Below the pieces are notes generated by a model. It did no database searches. It worked only from the letters and a program-made list of their open reading frames with translations, and was not told the DNA's origin. The position numbers and the translations under genes were made by a program. Positions 23,246 to 34,115 of a DNA stretch of 64,000 nucleotides are shown here, piece after piece (the first letter of the stretch is position 1; the number at the start of each line of letters is the position of its first letter). Source of the stretch: Cristatella mucedo (Eukaryota; Bryozoa; Phylactolaemata; Cristatellidae); assembly GCA_009760855.2 (NCBI GenBank), contig WPIO01000274.1:1-64000 (forward strand). Direction: 5' to 3'.

Positions 23246-23753
23246 GGGCGTTCGGCTGAGCGGTTTTTCAACTATCTGCAATAGAGGCACACAAGGTTTT
23301 TTCTTGGCGCCGACTAAATAGACAATAGTAATAAAACTGTGAGCTTAATCTTGCAGTAAGGACGCTTCAATTCTCGTTAGAGGTGGTTAGAGGGCAATGG
23401 CAAGTGACAAGTGGTGCATCACCCTTCAAAAAATAAACGTGGGCCACGCTTTTAAGCTCGTAAAAGTGCAAGAAACTAGATGTTGGATGAAAATAGGTAA
23501 TGATACTTATTTATTCTACATAATCTAATACTTGCTAATGCAAAGCTCAAATATAATTACACAGACGGCTTTACTAAGTTTGCTGTTATTCGGCCTGCTT
23601 GTACTATTAAAACGTTGGGGCTTGCACCTAAAACTTTAGCGTTTGATCTGCCATGTAGAAAATTTCTTCTCTGGCAATTGAGGGACCGCCAAAGCAAGCA
23701 GTAACTAGTTCGTGCTAGTTGGTTTTACTTAAATGCCCACATGCTCATGTTGA
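23246..23753 (+). repeat. Intron repeat family R2, copy 3 (partial)
   Basis: About 500 bp matching the first part of the R2 unit, ending after the block gagggaccgccaaagcaagcag. A further fragment of the same end is found at 28172-28307. Confidence 0.7.
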
Positions 23754-24481
23754 AGTTATACGGCGATCGTTTTCAGGTAGCACTTAGATTTCTAAATAAC
23801 GACTGAAATTGTTATTATAGGCAACCGTACTACTGGTAGCAGTGTTACATAATTCATGGTCCCCATCTTGTCTTAAGTATCCAGCGTAAATGCAGCATTG
23901 CTCTTTTGAAGCTGAGGTCAAGGATTGGAGCTATACGACTAGTGCAAGCGATTGGTGGTCTGTTTAGGACAGTTCATCCCACATGTACTTTTTGGATGTG
24001 AATGCAATCAATTCCAGAGGTCGTTCAGAAGCATTAGCAAATAATTGCGTTATATGAAGAAACCGTATGCAGGAGCACAGCTTTTGGAGCATTGTAGTTC
24101 TCCTGTAAGCATTCAATAAAAGTGCCATTGAATGTATCGTTTGCCTTCGCAGGAAGTTTGTAGTACACAGGTCGCTCCATTTTTACCGAGTTGAGTCACC
24201 TCGGAAAAAAATCTTGCTAAAGATTTCTCTGCAGCCTGCCGTTTTTGGTGAACTATAATTTAAATGGAGGCGACCGCACATGTCGTAGTTCGTCCATACC
24301 TACAACTAATCTGCAACTAAACCTCGTAAATCGGTCTAATGATAGTGCCTTATTTAGATGGATTTGTGATCTTCAAGATGCAGCGAAAATGCTCAAGGAG
24401 CTTACAGATCTTTATTGATTTTTACAGATCGAATAAAAGCGTATACTGGCATCATATTTAATTTGTTTCCAGTTTGAGTTT
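23754..24481 (+). repeat. Intron repeat family R3, copy 1 (728 bp), with LRR-like relic
   Basis: Direct repeat of 24482-25180, both beginning agttatacggcgatcgtttt. Near its end (about 24305-24412) a stretch reads in one frame as LNLVNRSND-ALFRWICDLQ, then AAKMLKEL, which lines up with the ISKN-L-SLPSSICQLHALKKL part of the LRR exons. No good splice sites remain. Possibly a decayed LRR exon, which would make R3 an ancient relative of the active exon cassette. The relic call is tentative. Confidence 0.6.
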
Positions 24482-25180
24482 AGTTATACGGCGATCGTTT
24501 TCAGGTAGCACTTACTTCTCTAAATAGTGACTGAAATCGCTAGAAAAGGCAACTGCACTACTGGTAACAGTGTTAGGTAATTCACTGTCCACATCATGTC
24601 ATCTTAGGTATTCAGCATGAATGCAGCATGGCTTTTTTGAAGCTGAGGTGAATGACTTGAGCTGTTAGACTAGTGCAACCTATTGGTGTTCTGTATAGGA
24701 CAAGTGGCTCATTCCCACAAGTACTTTTAGGATTTGAACGCAATCAATTCCAGAGGTCGTTCAAAAGCTTTAGCGATGAATTGCATTGAATGAAGAAAGC
24801 CGTACGCAGGAGTACTGCTTAAGGCGCATTGTAATTCACTTGTAAGCATTCCAAAACAGTGCCATGGAATGTTTCTTTAGTCTACGCAGGAAGTTAGTAG
24901 TACACATGTCCCTCAATTTTACTGAGTTAAGCCACCTCGATAAACTAGTTTTCTTTAAGATTTCTCTGCTGCCTGCCGTTTATGGTGAACTGCAATTTAA
25001 ATTGATGCGACAGCACGCGTTGTAGTTCGTCTCAATCTACAGCTGATGGGCAACTAAACCTCGTAAATCTGTCCACTGATACTGCCACTTTAAATGGCTT
25101 TGTGATCTTCAAGGTGCAGCGAAAATGCTCAAGTATCCTACAGCCTGCTATTGATTCGCACTCATCGAGTTAAAGTGTGC
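24482..25180 (+). repeat. Intron repeat family R3, copy 2
   Basis: Second R3 unit. The LRR-like relic is present at about 25030-25135 but frameshifted (gatcttcaaggtgcagcg and aaaatgctc retained at DNA level). No functional exon. Confidence 0.6.
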
Positions 25181-25999
25181 ACTGACGTCACGTTTCGCTA
25201 TTTTTAATAATGTTTTTTGCTCGGCTTACGATTCTTGGCAAGCTTAGAAAGTCAAAGTGTTTCTTAAGCCTGTGAGTGGAACTTTAGCTATGCCACTTGC
25301 TATTTCTCTTGCATTACCGCCGTCTAAGTAAGAACTGGTTTATTAACATCATTCGATTGGATCGACCGATCATTCACTAGCGATTTAGATGAACATTATG
25401 CTAAGGTGACCAGTATGTCTTGTGCCTGGTACTTACCTGTATTGAGAAATTGGCCGTGCTTTCTTTGAAGATTTGGTCTCGAAGGCCAAAGCGGCGTAGT
25501 ATAAACGACTGTCTTTAATAAAAAAGAATTGTTTTCGTGACGGCTCATGTCCTCTCTTTTCCTCGGTAACATACATTTGTTCAGCCAAACTAAAACGAGA
25601 AAATGACGTTGTCGCACTGCGTTCTTAAACCTTGGTCGTTAGCAAGGTTCTTTCTTATAGCATTCCCACTTGCGACTTGGCTTGCACACACGGTAAGGTT
25701 TTGTGTAATTTACAATTAAAGCATGCAACTAGCTTTTAGGTTGAGAATTTATAACGGTTAGTCACGCTTTCGATCTATACGGTACGTTTAGGAGCTTTTA
25801 CTGTTAGCAACATTTGCGTTCGTCGTTGTCTGAATGAAATGCTTGAATATGATGTCGGTCCTATATGTAAAAAGAAAGAAAAGCAGCATTATTAGGACGT
25901 GAGCAGGATAAAACCATAGATTCATATGGCACGTGAGATCCTCTTTCGATCCCATTGTGCTTGTTGAAGTATTAAATAGTGCTGTTTTCAAAGAACCCC
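25181..25999. other. Non-coding stretch, nothing recognised
   Basis: AT-rich sequence between repeat R3 and the LINE at 26 kb. Short open frames on the - strand (73 and 67 codons) have no recognisable motif and no splice support. Confidence 0.5.
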
Positions 26000-28172
26000 T
26001 GAATCAAATTACTTAACGTACTAACTGTCCATCGACAGGCATATGAAGACTACTGTAGGTCGTACCAATCGATCCTAGCAAAGGCTAAGTCTAGCTTCTA
26101 TAGAAACATTGTTGAATCACAGATGCACAATCCAAAAAAATGCTGATGTCGACAATAAACCATCTCCTCAACCGTTCCCAGGTTAGCTCCTTACCTGACG
26201 ATCCTTGTGATGATCTAGCCGATCGCTTCTCTCGATTCTTTGTGCAGAAGATAGACAAAATCAGGGAATCCATCCCTGCGACGACAACCTTCCCACTAGA
26301 ATGCTGTTCCTCGGTTCCTGGCTGCGCCTCAATGTCTGCATTTAAACAGGTCACCAGTGACATAGTCCTAAAGCTCGTATCTCAATCAAAGAAGACAACA
26401 AGTCCACTGGACCCTATTCCCACTGTCCTGCTCCTACGTTGCATTGATCTGCTGCTGCCATGCATAACCAACATCATTAATATGTCATTAGCCTCAGGTC
26501 AGGTCCCAGCACCTTTCAAAAAGCTGTAGTCAGGCCACTTCTCAAGAAAGCTACACTAGACCAAGAGAACTTAAGCAACTACCGCCCAGTCTCCCTTCTA
26601 CCATTCCTATCAAAGACACTGGAACGGGTCGCGGCAGACCAGCTGAACTCGTATATCGAAAACCTCACACCTTGCTAGTAATTTCCAGTCTGGCTTTAGA
26701 GCTAATCACTCCACAGAGTCAGCATTGCTTCGGGTATACAACGACCTACTTAGGAATGCAGACATGGGTAGAGTGTCTCTTCTTGTTTTTGCTCGATCTT
26801 TCGGCAGCTTTTGATACCATCGATCACAAAGTACTTCTAGAGCGCCTCTCATCTCGCCTGGGCATCACTGGCACTGCTCTGCAGTGGTTCAGGTCCTATC
26901 TCAGTGGGAGACTCCAGAGTGTTGATGTGAATGGACAAAGATCATCTGAAGTACCTCTAAAATATGGAGTACCTCAGGGCTCTGTGCTAGGTCCGGTCCT
27001 TTTTCACCGTCTATACTCTCCCTCTCGCTGATGTGATTGCCAAGCACAATCTAGGCTTTCACTTCTATGCGGATGACACTCAGTTGTACCTTTGCTTTGA
27101 TCCCTCCCAGCCTTCGAGCACCTCAAATTCTCTCAACTCACTTGCTGCATGCATTGATGACATCCGATCATGGATGGCAGCAAATTTTTCTAAAAACTAA
27201 ACGATGATAAAAACTAACTTACTAGTTATGGGCAAACCTAGTGTTATTCAGAAATTTGAAAGGCTGACTTTCAAAAATTGGCTCTGCCAGCATATCTCCA
27301 GTTGCATCAGCTCGAAATCTAGGTGTCATATTCCAAAGCGACCTCTCGTTAGACGACCACATCAGCTCCACAGTCAAATCAGCCTATTTTTCAGCTTCAT
27401 AACATTGCTAAAAATTAGGGCTTGTTTAGATAAGGATACCACGTCCAAGTTGGTCCATGCATTCGTGACATCTCGTCTCGACTTCTGCAACTCACTGCTT
27501 ACTGGCCTACCAGCATGTGCGATCAGGCGATTGCAGCTGGTGCAAAAACTCTGCAGCTAGGCTTGTCTGCCGTGAGCGTCGCAGTTGCCACATTACTCCA
27601 CTTCTCGCCGACCTGCACTGGTTACCAGTCAAGCAACGGATTGACTTCAAGGTTTTGTCGCTCACTTTTAGGTCTCTTCATTCTATGGCTCCAGCCTATC
27701 TTTCAGAGATACTACCCCATCAGGCAAAGCATCGTACCACTCGCTTTTTGGAATCCAACAGTCTAGAAATACCTCGTACAAAACCTTAAATCCTTTGGAG
27801 ACCGTGCATTTAGCTCGTATGCTCCCACAGCCTGGAACTCCCTCCCGACCTGCATCAGAACATCCCCTGATCTGACCACATTTAAAAGAAACTTAAAAAC
27901 ATACCTATTTAGGACAGCATTTAGTGGGTCCTTGTGATTCGTCCTCGATGTGCTTATGCGTGCTGACACTGTTCATGCTGCCACTAACCACATTTGCATG
28001 CTGACCCAGTGCATGTAACCCCTAACCATGTTATTCATTTTGTTTGTTTTTCAAGCATGATTTTACTTACTATTCTATTGCGTATCACTTTGCAGCAAAT
28101 GTAAAGCGCCTAGAAAGAGATTAAGTTCTCTGAGGGCGCTTTATCAAGTGCAATATTATTATTATTATATTT
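26000..28172 (+). mobile_element. L2-like LINE family B, 5'-truncated, broken ORF with YADD and 3' stem-loop
   Basis: Longest family B copy. From about 26030 it shows the linker between endonuclease and reverse transcriptase (RQAYEDYCRSYQSILAKAK), then the RT N-terminus (DRFSRFFVQKIDKIRES; SPLDPIPTVLLL), palm motifs ([41 protein letters not shown]), the catalytic Phe-Tyr-Ala-Asp-Asp at about 27063, and the thumb and C-terminus to about 27940. It is split by several frameshifts and stops (at 26527, about 26675, 27030 and 27198), so it is inactive. The 3' end has a terminal stem-loop (28103-28142) and an (ATT)n tail. Endonuclease is absent. The domain order and tail type are those of the L2/CR1 group. 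Confidence 0.9.
28103..28142 (+). other. LINE 3' terminal stem-loop (reference copy)
   Basis: Nested hairpin: outer stem AAAGCGCC (28103-28110) with GGCGCTTT (28135-28142), inner stem AGAGA (28116-28120) with TCTCT (28127-28131), followed by an ATT microsatellite. In stringent-type L2 LINEs such a 3' stem-loop is recognised by the element's own reverse transcriptase. More or less decayed versions recur at the ends of most family B copies in the window. Confidence 0.8.
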
Positions 28173-28345
28173 CGGGCTCACTAATTCAAGTAAGACGTTT
28201 GATTTTCCAAAATGAATATTTCTTCTCGGCTAATTGAGGTACCACCAAAGCAAGCAGTAGCCACTTCATCCTATTTGGTTTCAATTTAACCCACGCATGC
28301 TCTTTTCAAGTTTAGTAATACGGCGATCGTTTTCAGGTAGCACGC
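28173..28345 (+). repeat. Fragment of R2 end joined to R3 start
   Basis: Matches the end of R2 copy 3 (ttcttctcggctaattgagg; accaaagcaagcag) followed by the R3 start (atacggcgatcgttttcaggtagcac), the same junction as at 23.68-23.79 kb. A third copy of the R2-R3 junction therefore exists downstream of the LINE. Confidence 0.7.
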
Positions 28346-29185
28346 ATTATTTTTATTATTAGTACATAATAGCAGTGACCTATTTTTATTAGTTTCTGCT
28401 CGGTTTCCAATTCTTCACTCCGTTGGTATGTTGGTAGACTTCAAACGACGTTTTCGTTGCTTTGAAAAACGTTCGTCGTGGTCATAGCTCGTCCCAAAAA
28501 GTTTTTCATGCTAGATTCAGCTGCTTAGAAGTGATGCAATAAGCAGTAACTGTTCCTTAGTCGTTATTAAAAAATGGCAGTCCGAGCCTATGATCGATTT
28601 CAAAAAATCCTCATTTGACCCTTCTCTTGAATGGATAGTGAGGATAGGCTACCCTAACATTGAATGCCTACACTGGCCTTACTGTGATGAATATCCGTTT
28701 TGGATTTAAAGCTAAAAGTCCTGTTGAAATGTTTCCAATAGCTCTAGCATATGCGATCCTTTTTTATGATTGGTAAACCTAATCTTGATGATAGACTTAT
28801 GTGACATTAATGAAGACATACGCATGGTTTCAAAGAGTTCAGTATTAATCTGCTGCGTGCGATGTGGGAAGTTTAGGGCCTCGAATGAAAAATACGGTTG
28901 ATGTGCGGCTAGTGAGGAATGTTTCTAGTTAGATATAATTGTAGGACTGCGAGGTATGCCGTACGTAGGACACATAAAAATGTGTCAGCCTGACAGAAGG
29001 CTGTAGTTTTTGATGCATCTAATATTGCAGTCAATGTTCCCACATAGCACTTTTAAAACTTCGCGGAAGCTCACTATTAGAGCTAATCTCTCCGACGTTA
29101 AGAATATGGCAGAATTTAACAGTGGTTGTAGCTCAATGTAATTTCTTATGGTTTATACACAATTTCTTCTTGGATTATGAGCGGT
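28346..29185. other. Non-coding stretch
   Basis: AT-rich sequence with weak resemblance to R3 and its right flank (for example gctcggtttccaattctt against 25218-25237). No exon, RNA gene or new element recognised. Confidence 0.45.
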
Positions 29186-29262
29186 TTATCTTAGAAAGAG
29201 ATTGAGTTCTCTGAGGGCACTGTATCAAATGTTTTATTATGGTTATTATTATTACTATCCGA
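29186..29262 (+). mobile_element. LINE family B 3' tail remnant
   Basis: Only the terminal stem-loop and tail: ttagaaagagattgagttctctgagggcact, then an interrupted (ATT)n. The 5' part is lost or unrecognisable. Confidence 0.65.
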
Positions 29263-29904
29263 CCATGTTGCGTTACAATAAGCTATTTGTGGTTCAGTAT
29301 AGACCAGGTGACTTAGCCTCACTTACATCGCTTGGAAACGAATGCAGCCAATCACTGTGCCTAATGCTGAGGTTTTAGAGACAACTCGAGTTGGAAGTGA
29401 AGGGCTATTTGCAGCAGCAGTCTGACATTTCTAGTTATCACTTTGGATGTTCAGATAATTTCCATCCAGTCTCTCCTTAGCTGCAGCACATCGTTTGGCT
29501 CCTAACGTCGCTCATTTTCGCCAAGTTGGATCATCTCCCTAGAATAATCGGTCGTAATACTTGTTTCACTTACTGCCTTCTTCGGCGAGCTGTTATTTAC
29601 TTTTATATCGAAACCGGAAATCCCAATGGCTGCCTTTGACAGCTGATAGGCAGGTACAACTGTAAGCTTTATGAAGATAAGCCGCAGGTGGTGGCTTTAC
29701 AATGTTTAGGAATCAGCTGCGAGGCAAATGTACATGTATCTTTCGTATTATTATTGCAGCACTCATTTTAACGTGCATCATTTTTTCGTTTCCTCATTCT
29801 TAGTTGCTGTTAGTTGCTCTTCTTTTGTTTTGCTGACAGTAATAAGTTGGGTCGTCTTGCAAACGAGTCTTTGGTCCCTATTTTGGCTATTTGCTCCTTT
29901 CCTA
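29263..29904. other. Non-coding stretch with R3-like start
   Basis: The first 130 bp resemble the middle of R3 (ctatttgtggttcagtatagacca, gaatgcagccaatc). The rest is unassigned. A 70-codon hydrophobic frame at 29728-29940 runs into LINE tail sequence and is not convincing as a gene. Confidence 0.4.
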
Positions 29905-30052
29905 GCCATGCTATTCATTTTGTTTGTTTTTCAAGCATGATTTTACTTACCATTCAATTGCATTTCACTTTACAGGAAATGTAAAGTGCCTAGAGAGAGA
30001 TTACGTTCTCCGAGGGCACTTTATCAAGTGAATTATTATTATTATTATTCTT
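29905..30052 (+). mobile_element. LINE family B 3' end (outer)
   Basis: 3' UTR block (catgctattcattttgtttg, tttttcaagcatgattttac), terminal stem-loop (aaagtgcctagagagagatt, ttctccgagggcacttt) and an (ATT)n tail. Another family B fragment starts immediately at the end of this tail. Confidence 0.8.
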
Positions 30053-30583
30053 ATCAAGGTTTTGTCGCTCACTTTTAGGTCCCTTCATTCTATGGCTCCA
30101 ACCTATCTGTCAGATATACTACCCCATCAGGCTAAACATCGTACCACCCGCTTTTCGGAATCCAACAGTCTAGAAATACCTCATACAAACCTTAAATCCT
30201 TTGGAGACCATGAATTTAGTTCATATGCTCCCAAAGCCTGGAACTCCCTCCCGACCTGAGTCAGAACATCCCCTGACCTGACCACATTTAAAAGGAACCT
30301 AAAAACACACCTATCTAGGACAGCCTTTAGTGGGTCCCTGTGATTCGTCCTTGATGTGCTTATGCGTGCTGACACTGTGCATGCTGCCACTAACCACATT
30401 TGCATGCTGACCCTGTGCATGTCACCCCTTACCATATTATTCATTTTGTTTGTTTTTCAAGGATGATTTTACTTACCATTCAATTGCATTTCACTTTACA
30501 GCAAACGTAAATCGCCTAGAGAGAGAGATTAATTTCTCTGAGGGCGCTTTATCAAGTGAATAATTATTATTATTATTATTTCC
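30053..30583 (+). mobile_element. LINE family B C-terminal and 3' fragment
   Basis: 5'-truncated copy beginning in the codons KVLSLTFRSLHSMAPTYLSD. It carries HRTTRFSESNSLEIP, FGDHEFSSYAPKAWNSLPT, a premature TGA at 30258-30260, LKTHLSRTAFSGSL, then the 3' UTR, stem-loop and (ATT)n tail. It sits directly after another family B tail, consistent with integration at an ATT tract. Confidence 0.85.
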
Positions 30584-31865
30584 TCGTATTAGGGTCCGCA
30601 AAGACGATCTCGTGTCATAATCTGACGTAGCATTTAAGGAAACGTTTGGTGGTATGACTGATTCACACTGTACCTGGTACTTGCACTACCTATTATGCTG
30701 ACCTCCCTCAGTTTTAGTGAACGTGTTGCAGGGTGAACTTATGCACTCTGGACACCTCTCCAATATATTTCAGCCCTCTTATTCTTGACATAACTAATAT
30801 TACAATATACCTGAGGCAGGTTGTGAGTTGCCATTGGTGCTGACATCATGGCCGAATTATCGGGAAAGACCTGTATGAACGTCTTTACTGTTAGGTCTGA
30901 ATTAAATTATTAATTTAAAGCTTGGAGTGAATAGTCACGGATAGCTCATAACTAAGCTCTATGCTTTCTGTCAGGCTCAAGCTTTATATAGGAATTGTCA
31001 TTCAGCAGACAGTCCACGGCAAGTTACTTTTTAGTAATTATTTGTGAGCCAGGTTTAGGTGGGTCATCTATGAACTAAAGATTAAACCGTTAAATCGGTT
31101 CATGTATTAGCAATTAACGTGAATTGAGTAAGTTTGTAAGATCCCCGTGCCTTTGACTTTGATAGCTGATACCCTCAGTCCCAAAGAAAATGGGACCTTC
31201 CAGTTGTGCCTGCCCAACGACCGAACCTATAGCTTGCCACGAGGATCCAACTGACGAGGCGTTTTGATTGCCGCCCTGCTGGAGAGTCCATCTCTTCAGG
31301 ACGGCTTGAAGTAACTCTTATTTAGTGGCTCTGTGATTAGAATTTAGTGTCGTTAAGTGACTGGTGGCTTGATTTCAGCACTGCCTATTGGCGAGCCAGC
31401 CAGTAGCACCACTTGTGCAGAGCGAAATCGTGTCTCTCAATTTTTACCATGAGTTTTGAGGGCACTGTTAGTTCTACTTCAGGTATTTTTTAGGAGGTTG
31501 CACTACGACAGAGTAGTTGCACGAACACTGCTGTTTTTTCACACTATCACTAAAGGTTTTATCATTTTGTCCTTGAACTCACTCTGTAGTACTTCCCTTT
31601 AGTTTCACATGTTCCTTGCATTACACTTTAGTAAACAAACTCAATAATAGTTTACACAATCTAAATAAATGTCTCAAATTTATTCTACTGAAAAACACGA
31701 ATATGATTTATTGCATGTTATCAGCATTATTTATTAATAAATAATGGCACGGAATGACTTCTACATGATTTACCATATATTCACCAAATCAGATGTACTT
31801 TTTCGGTGGTATTCTTGATGAAGCATTAGTCACCAACCATTTCTTAATAACTTTATGGCCAGAGG
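30584..31865. other. Non-coding stretch, nothing recognised
   Basis: About 1.3 kb without recognisable exon, repeat or RNA. It includes a slightly more G+C-rich patch at about 31140-31330 of unknown nature. Confidence 0.5.
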
Positions 31866-31924
31866 AATATATATATATATATCATATATATATTTCTATA
31901 TATGTATATATATATATATATTCC

Positions 31925-31968
<44 letters not shown>

Positions 31969-32074
31969 CCGGAATATATATATAAGGGGGCAATATATGT
32001 ATATATTATATATATATATATATATTATGTAGCCTATAATTATATTATATATATAAGATATAATTAATATATCT
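31866..32074. repeat. (TA)n microsatellite with embedded SINE-tail scraps
   Basis: Long imperfect AT dinucleotide tract. Two short non-AT islands inside it (aagccggaat at 31966-31975 and aagggggcaa at 31984-31993) repeat pieces of the SINE tail at 32075-32125 (gccggaata; aagggggca). The tract therefore probably grew from the 3' tail of that SINE or contains an older copy of it. Open frames here are meaningless. Confidence 0.9.
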
Positions 32075-32216
32075 ATTCCGGCTCTGCCCCCTTAAGAGAA
32101 CTTAATCTCTTATTCCGGCTCTGCACATATGCCACTGGGGTTGAGCCCACGATCTCAGCCGGACCTGGGTAGGGGCGAGCACCTTAACCACTGGGCCAAT
32201 CCAGCTCCTTCATAGA
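32075..32216 (-). mobile_element. tRNA-derived SINE with L2-like 3' tail
   Basis: On the - strand it begins ggagctggattggcccagtg with an A-box-like TGGCCCAGTGGTTAAGG and, about 30 bp on, a B-box-like GGGCTCAACCCC, as expected for a Pol III promoter derived from a tRNA. The body is followed by AGAGATTAAGTTCTCTTAAG and gggggcagagccggaat, which resembles the family B LINE terminal stem-loop (agagattaagttctctgagg). It ends in the (TA)n tract. This is the classic design of a SINE mobilised by an L2-type partner LINE. Not a tRNA gene, because the stems do not pair as a cloverleaf. Confidence 0.7.
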
Positions 32217-33090
32217 GCTGGAGCCAAATATCACCATTGTAATCGTTGGATTGGTGCATGGAAGAAACGAGGCTCAGCCATTGCCTGATATCCGAGAGCC
32301 ACTCGTAATTATCATCATTCCTTATACAAGTGCCTGCCCATGTGATGTTGATGTTATAGCAAGGCGTTCCTGGTCAGAGTCAGTACCTTGCTACGTGTTT
32401 ATCACTCGCATAATATTGCAATGTTATGTCTCCTCTCCAGAATCATTAGTCATGAGACTTTTCTGCATGCTTAGTTTTTCATAGGACTGGTCATTCATTT
32501 GTAGCCGCACCAAAAAAATCCTTTTCCATCCTTGACTAAAGCTGCCATGTACCTAAAACTGCAAGCGTTTTGTCTGCAATCGCCTTGCCACGAAGGGGCG
32601 CTATTTGTAGTAGGCATATACGACGGGGGTTCGCCATGCAGCTGCCTCTGGATTATTTCTGCACTTACATAAGTTTGAGCTTGCCACACGTAGCTCAACT
32701 CTCCATTTGTGTTGATCACTCTACTTCTCACTGGCGACACCGATATGCTGCTTCTTACTGAAATTATTTTTACCCCACATTTTGCCACATGCCTTCTCGT
32801 CTTATAAAGGTCAACGCAAACAAAGTTAGATGATAAGTTTACAGATTTATGTAAACAAGCTTTTGATAGTGATGCTGCTGTCGGCGATTTTAATATTATT
32901 ATCCGGTGCTTTAATTTCTACTAACTCACAATATGAACTTTGCTGACTTTCCAAATCAAGCACGCGAAGGAGAAAGTTTCCAGAACATTGGTTCATTGTT
33001 CTTCACTTTATCGAGTAGGGGAAGGTCTACAGCAACCAGAACAAATGCCTGCGAGAAATTGAAAAGGCTAGTTTTCGTTGCTTTTTCAAG
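32217..33090. other. Non-coding stretch
   Basis: No recognisable element. Open frames of 60-97 codons on both strands lack motifs or splice context. Confidence 0.5.
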
Positions 33091-33240
33091 CTGAGGTATC
33101 TCAATCTTTAAAAAAAAACTGCGGATCTCGCCACTCTTTCTCCGTCCATGTGGCAGCTGCATCATGCACTGAATCGGCTGCATGCTTCTCTATGCGGCCA
33201 AACCAAACTGACAGATGGCTGAGAAAGCATGCAGTCAGCG
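33091..33240 (+). pseudogene. Decayed LRR exon (pseudoexon)
   Basis: Starts after a splice-acceptor-like ttgctttttcaag and matches the array LRR exons along their length: LRYLNL, a stop, then LATLSPSMWQL, LNRL-ASLCGQTKLTDG and a second stop, against L-ELRIS-N-L-SLPSSICQL, LKKL-ASDCGLTKLPDG. It has two in-frame stops and an A-run indel. The donor site is lost (cagcgttagg where intact copies have tcggtaagtt). This is a relic of the same exon family about 18 kb downstream of the array and 1 kb before the last intact LRR exon, which ties the array and the Roco gene together. Confidence 0.7.
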
Positions 33241-34115
33241 TTAGGTTCTACTGGTTTTAATACGGTATTCGAATTTATGTTGCTATGGTTCGAAAAATGT
33301 GTCTATTAGTCATAAAAAGAGCAGTGTACACAGCAGCACAGCAGTTAAGAAGTGTATGAATCATAAACAATCGTTCATGCATTGCTGTATGCGACCACTG
33401 GTCATACGCTAGGCCAATGCATATGGAAGGAGTCGGAGCAAAGGAATAATTGGAATTGAGAACGAAGAGGAGCCAAATTCAGTTCGAACCAGGGACCAAT
33501 ACATATATGATCTCCAATTCTAAATGCACTGACCTATTTTCAGTCACAACTTTCAGCGGTCAATAAATGATCAACAGGCTTTGCAGGGTCAAATCTACTA
33601 TACGAAGTATTCTTTTTAACTCAATGAAGCCTTCATACTAACGAGTATGTGTTCGCATGATCGTTATGGCATTGCACTCACTCTTTATTTGGCCAGCAGA
33701 GAATCAATTTGGTGCTTTTAGACATTTATTATTGCTATTTCCGAGCATTAAATATACTGCCCCGAAACCATTGTTAGTGGTACTTCCGTGAGCATATTAT
33801 GCAGTGTCTCCTATAAGGAGTGGAGACTTTCAAATAATCTTTGCATACGGCCATGATATAAACTTCCGGAAATGCTACTCCAGCATCTCCTGAGTTTTGC
33901 CATCCACTTCTATCTCCAAGTACATGCAGGTTTGCTTTGTCAAATGCATTGCCAATCCATAAGCCATTTCGGGTTTCCGTTGCCGGTACTGTAATAATAA
34001 TTCCAGCTTATTATTCGGATGGTTGTCAAGGATCGTCAGTATTGCTGAGGCTTCCGACAAATCATCATGCATATAATCCTTTCTTCTGACCTTCACACTT
34101 CTTTCCTCTCTTTAG
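33241..34115 (+). other. Intron, nothing else recognised
   Basis: AT-rich sequence between the pseudoexon and the intact LRR exon. It ends in a good polypyrimidine tract and TTTAG acceptor at 34115. A 73-codon - strand frame here has no support. Confidence 0.5.

Noticed and set aside
26000..28172. An active LINE
   Set aside because: Reverse transcriptase frame is broken several times and the endonuclease is missing.
31855..32067. Tyr-Ile-rich 70-codon frame
   Set aside because: Produced by the (TA)n microsatellite.
32128..32216. A genuine tRNA gene
   Set aside because: A- and B-box-like motifs are present but the arms do not pair into a cloverleaf, and the 3' extension matches a LINE tail; SINE is the better call.
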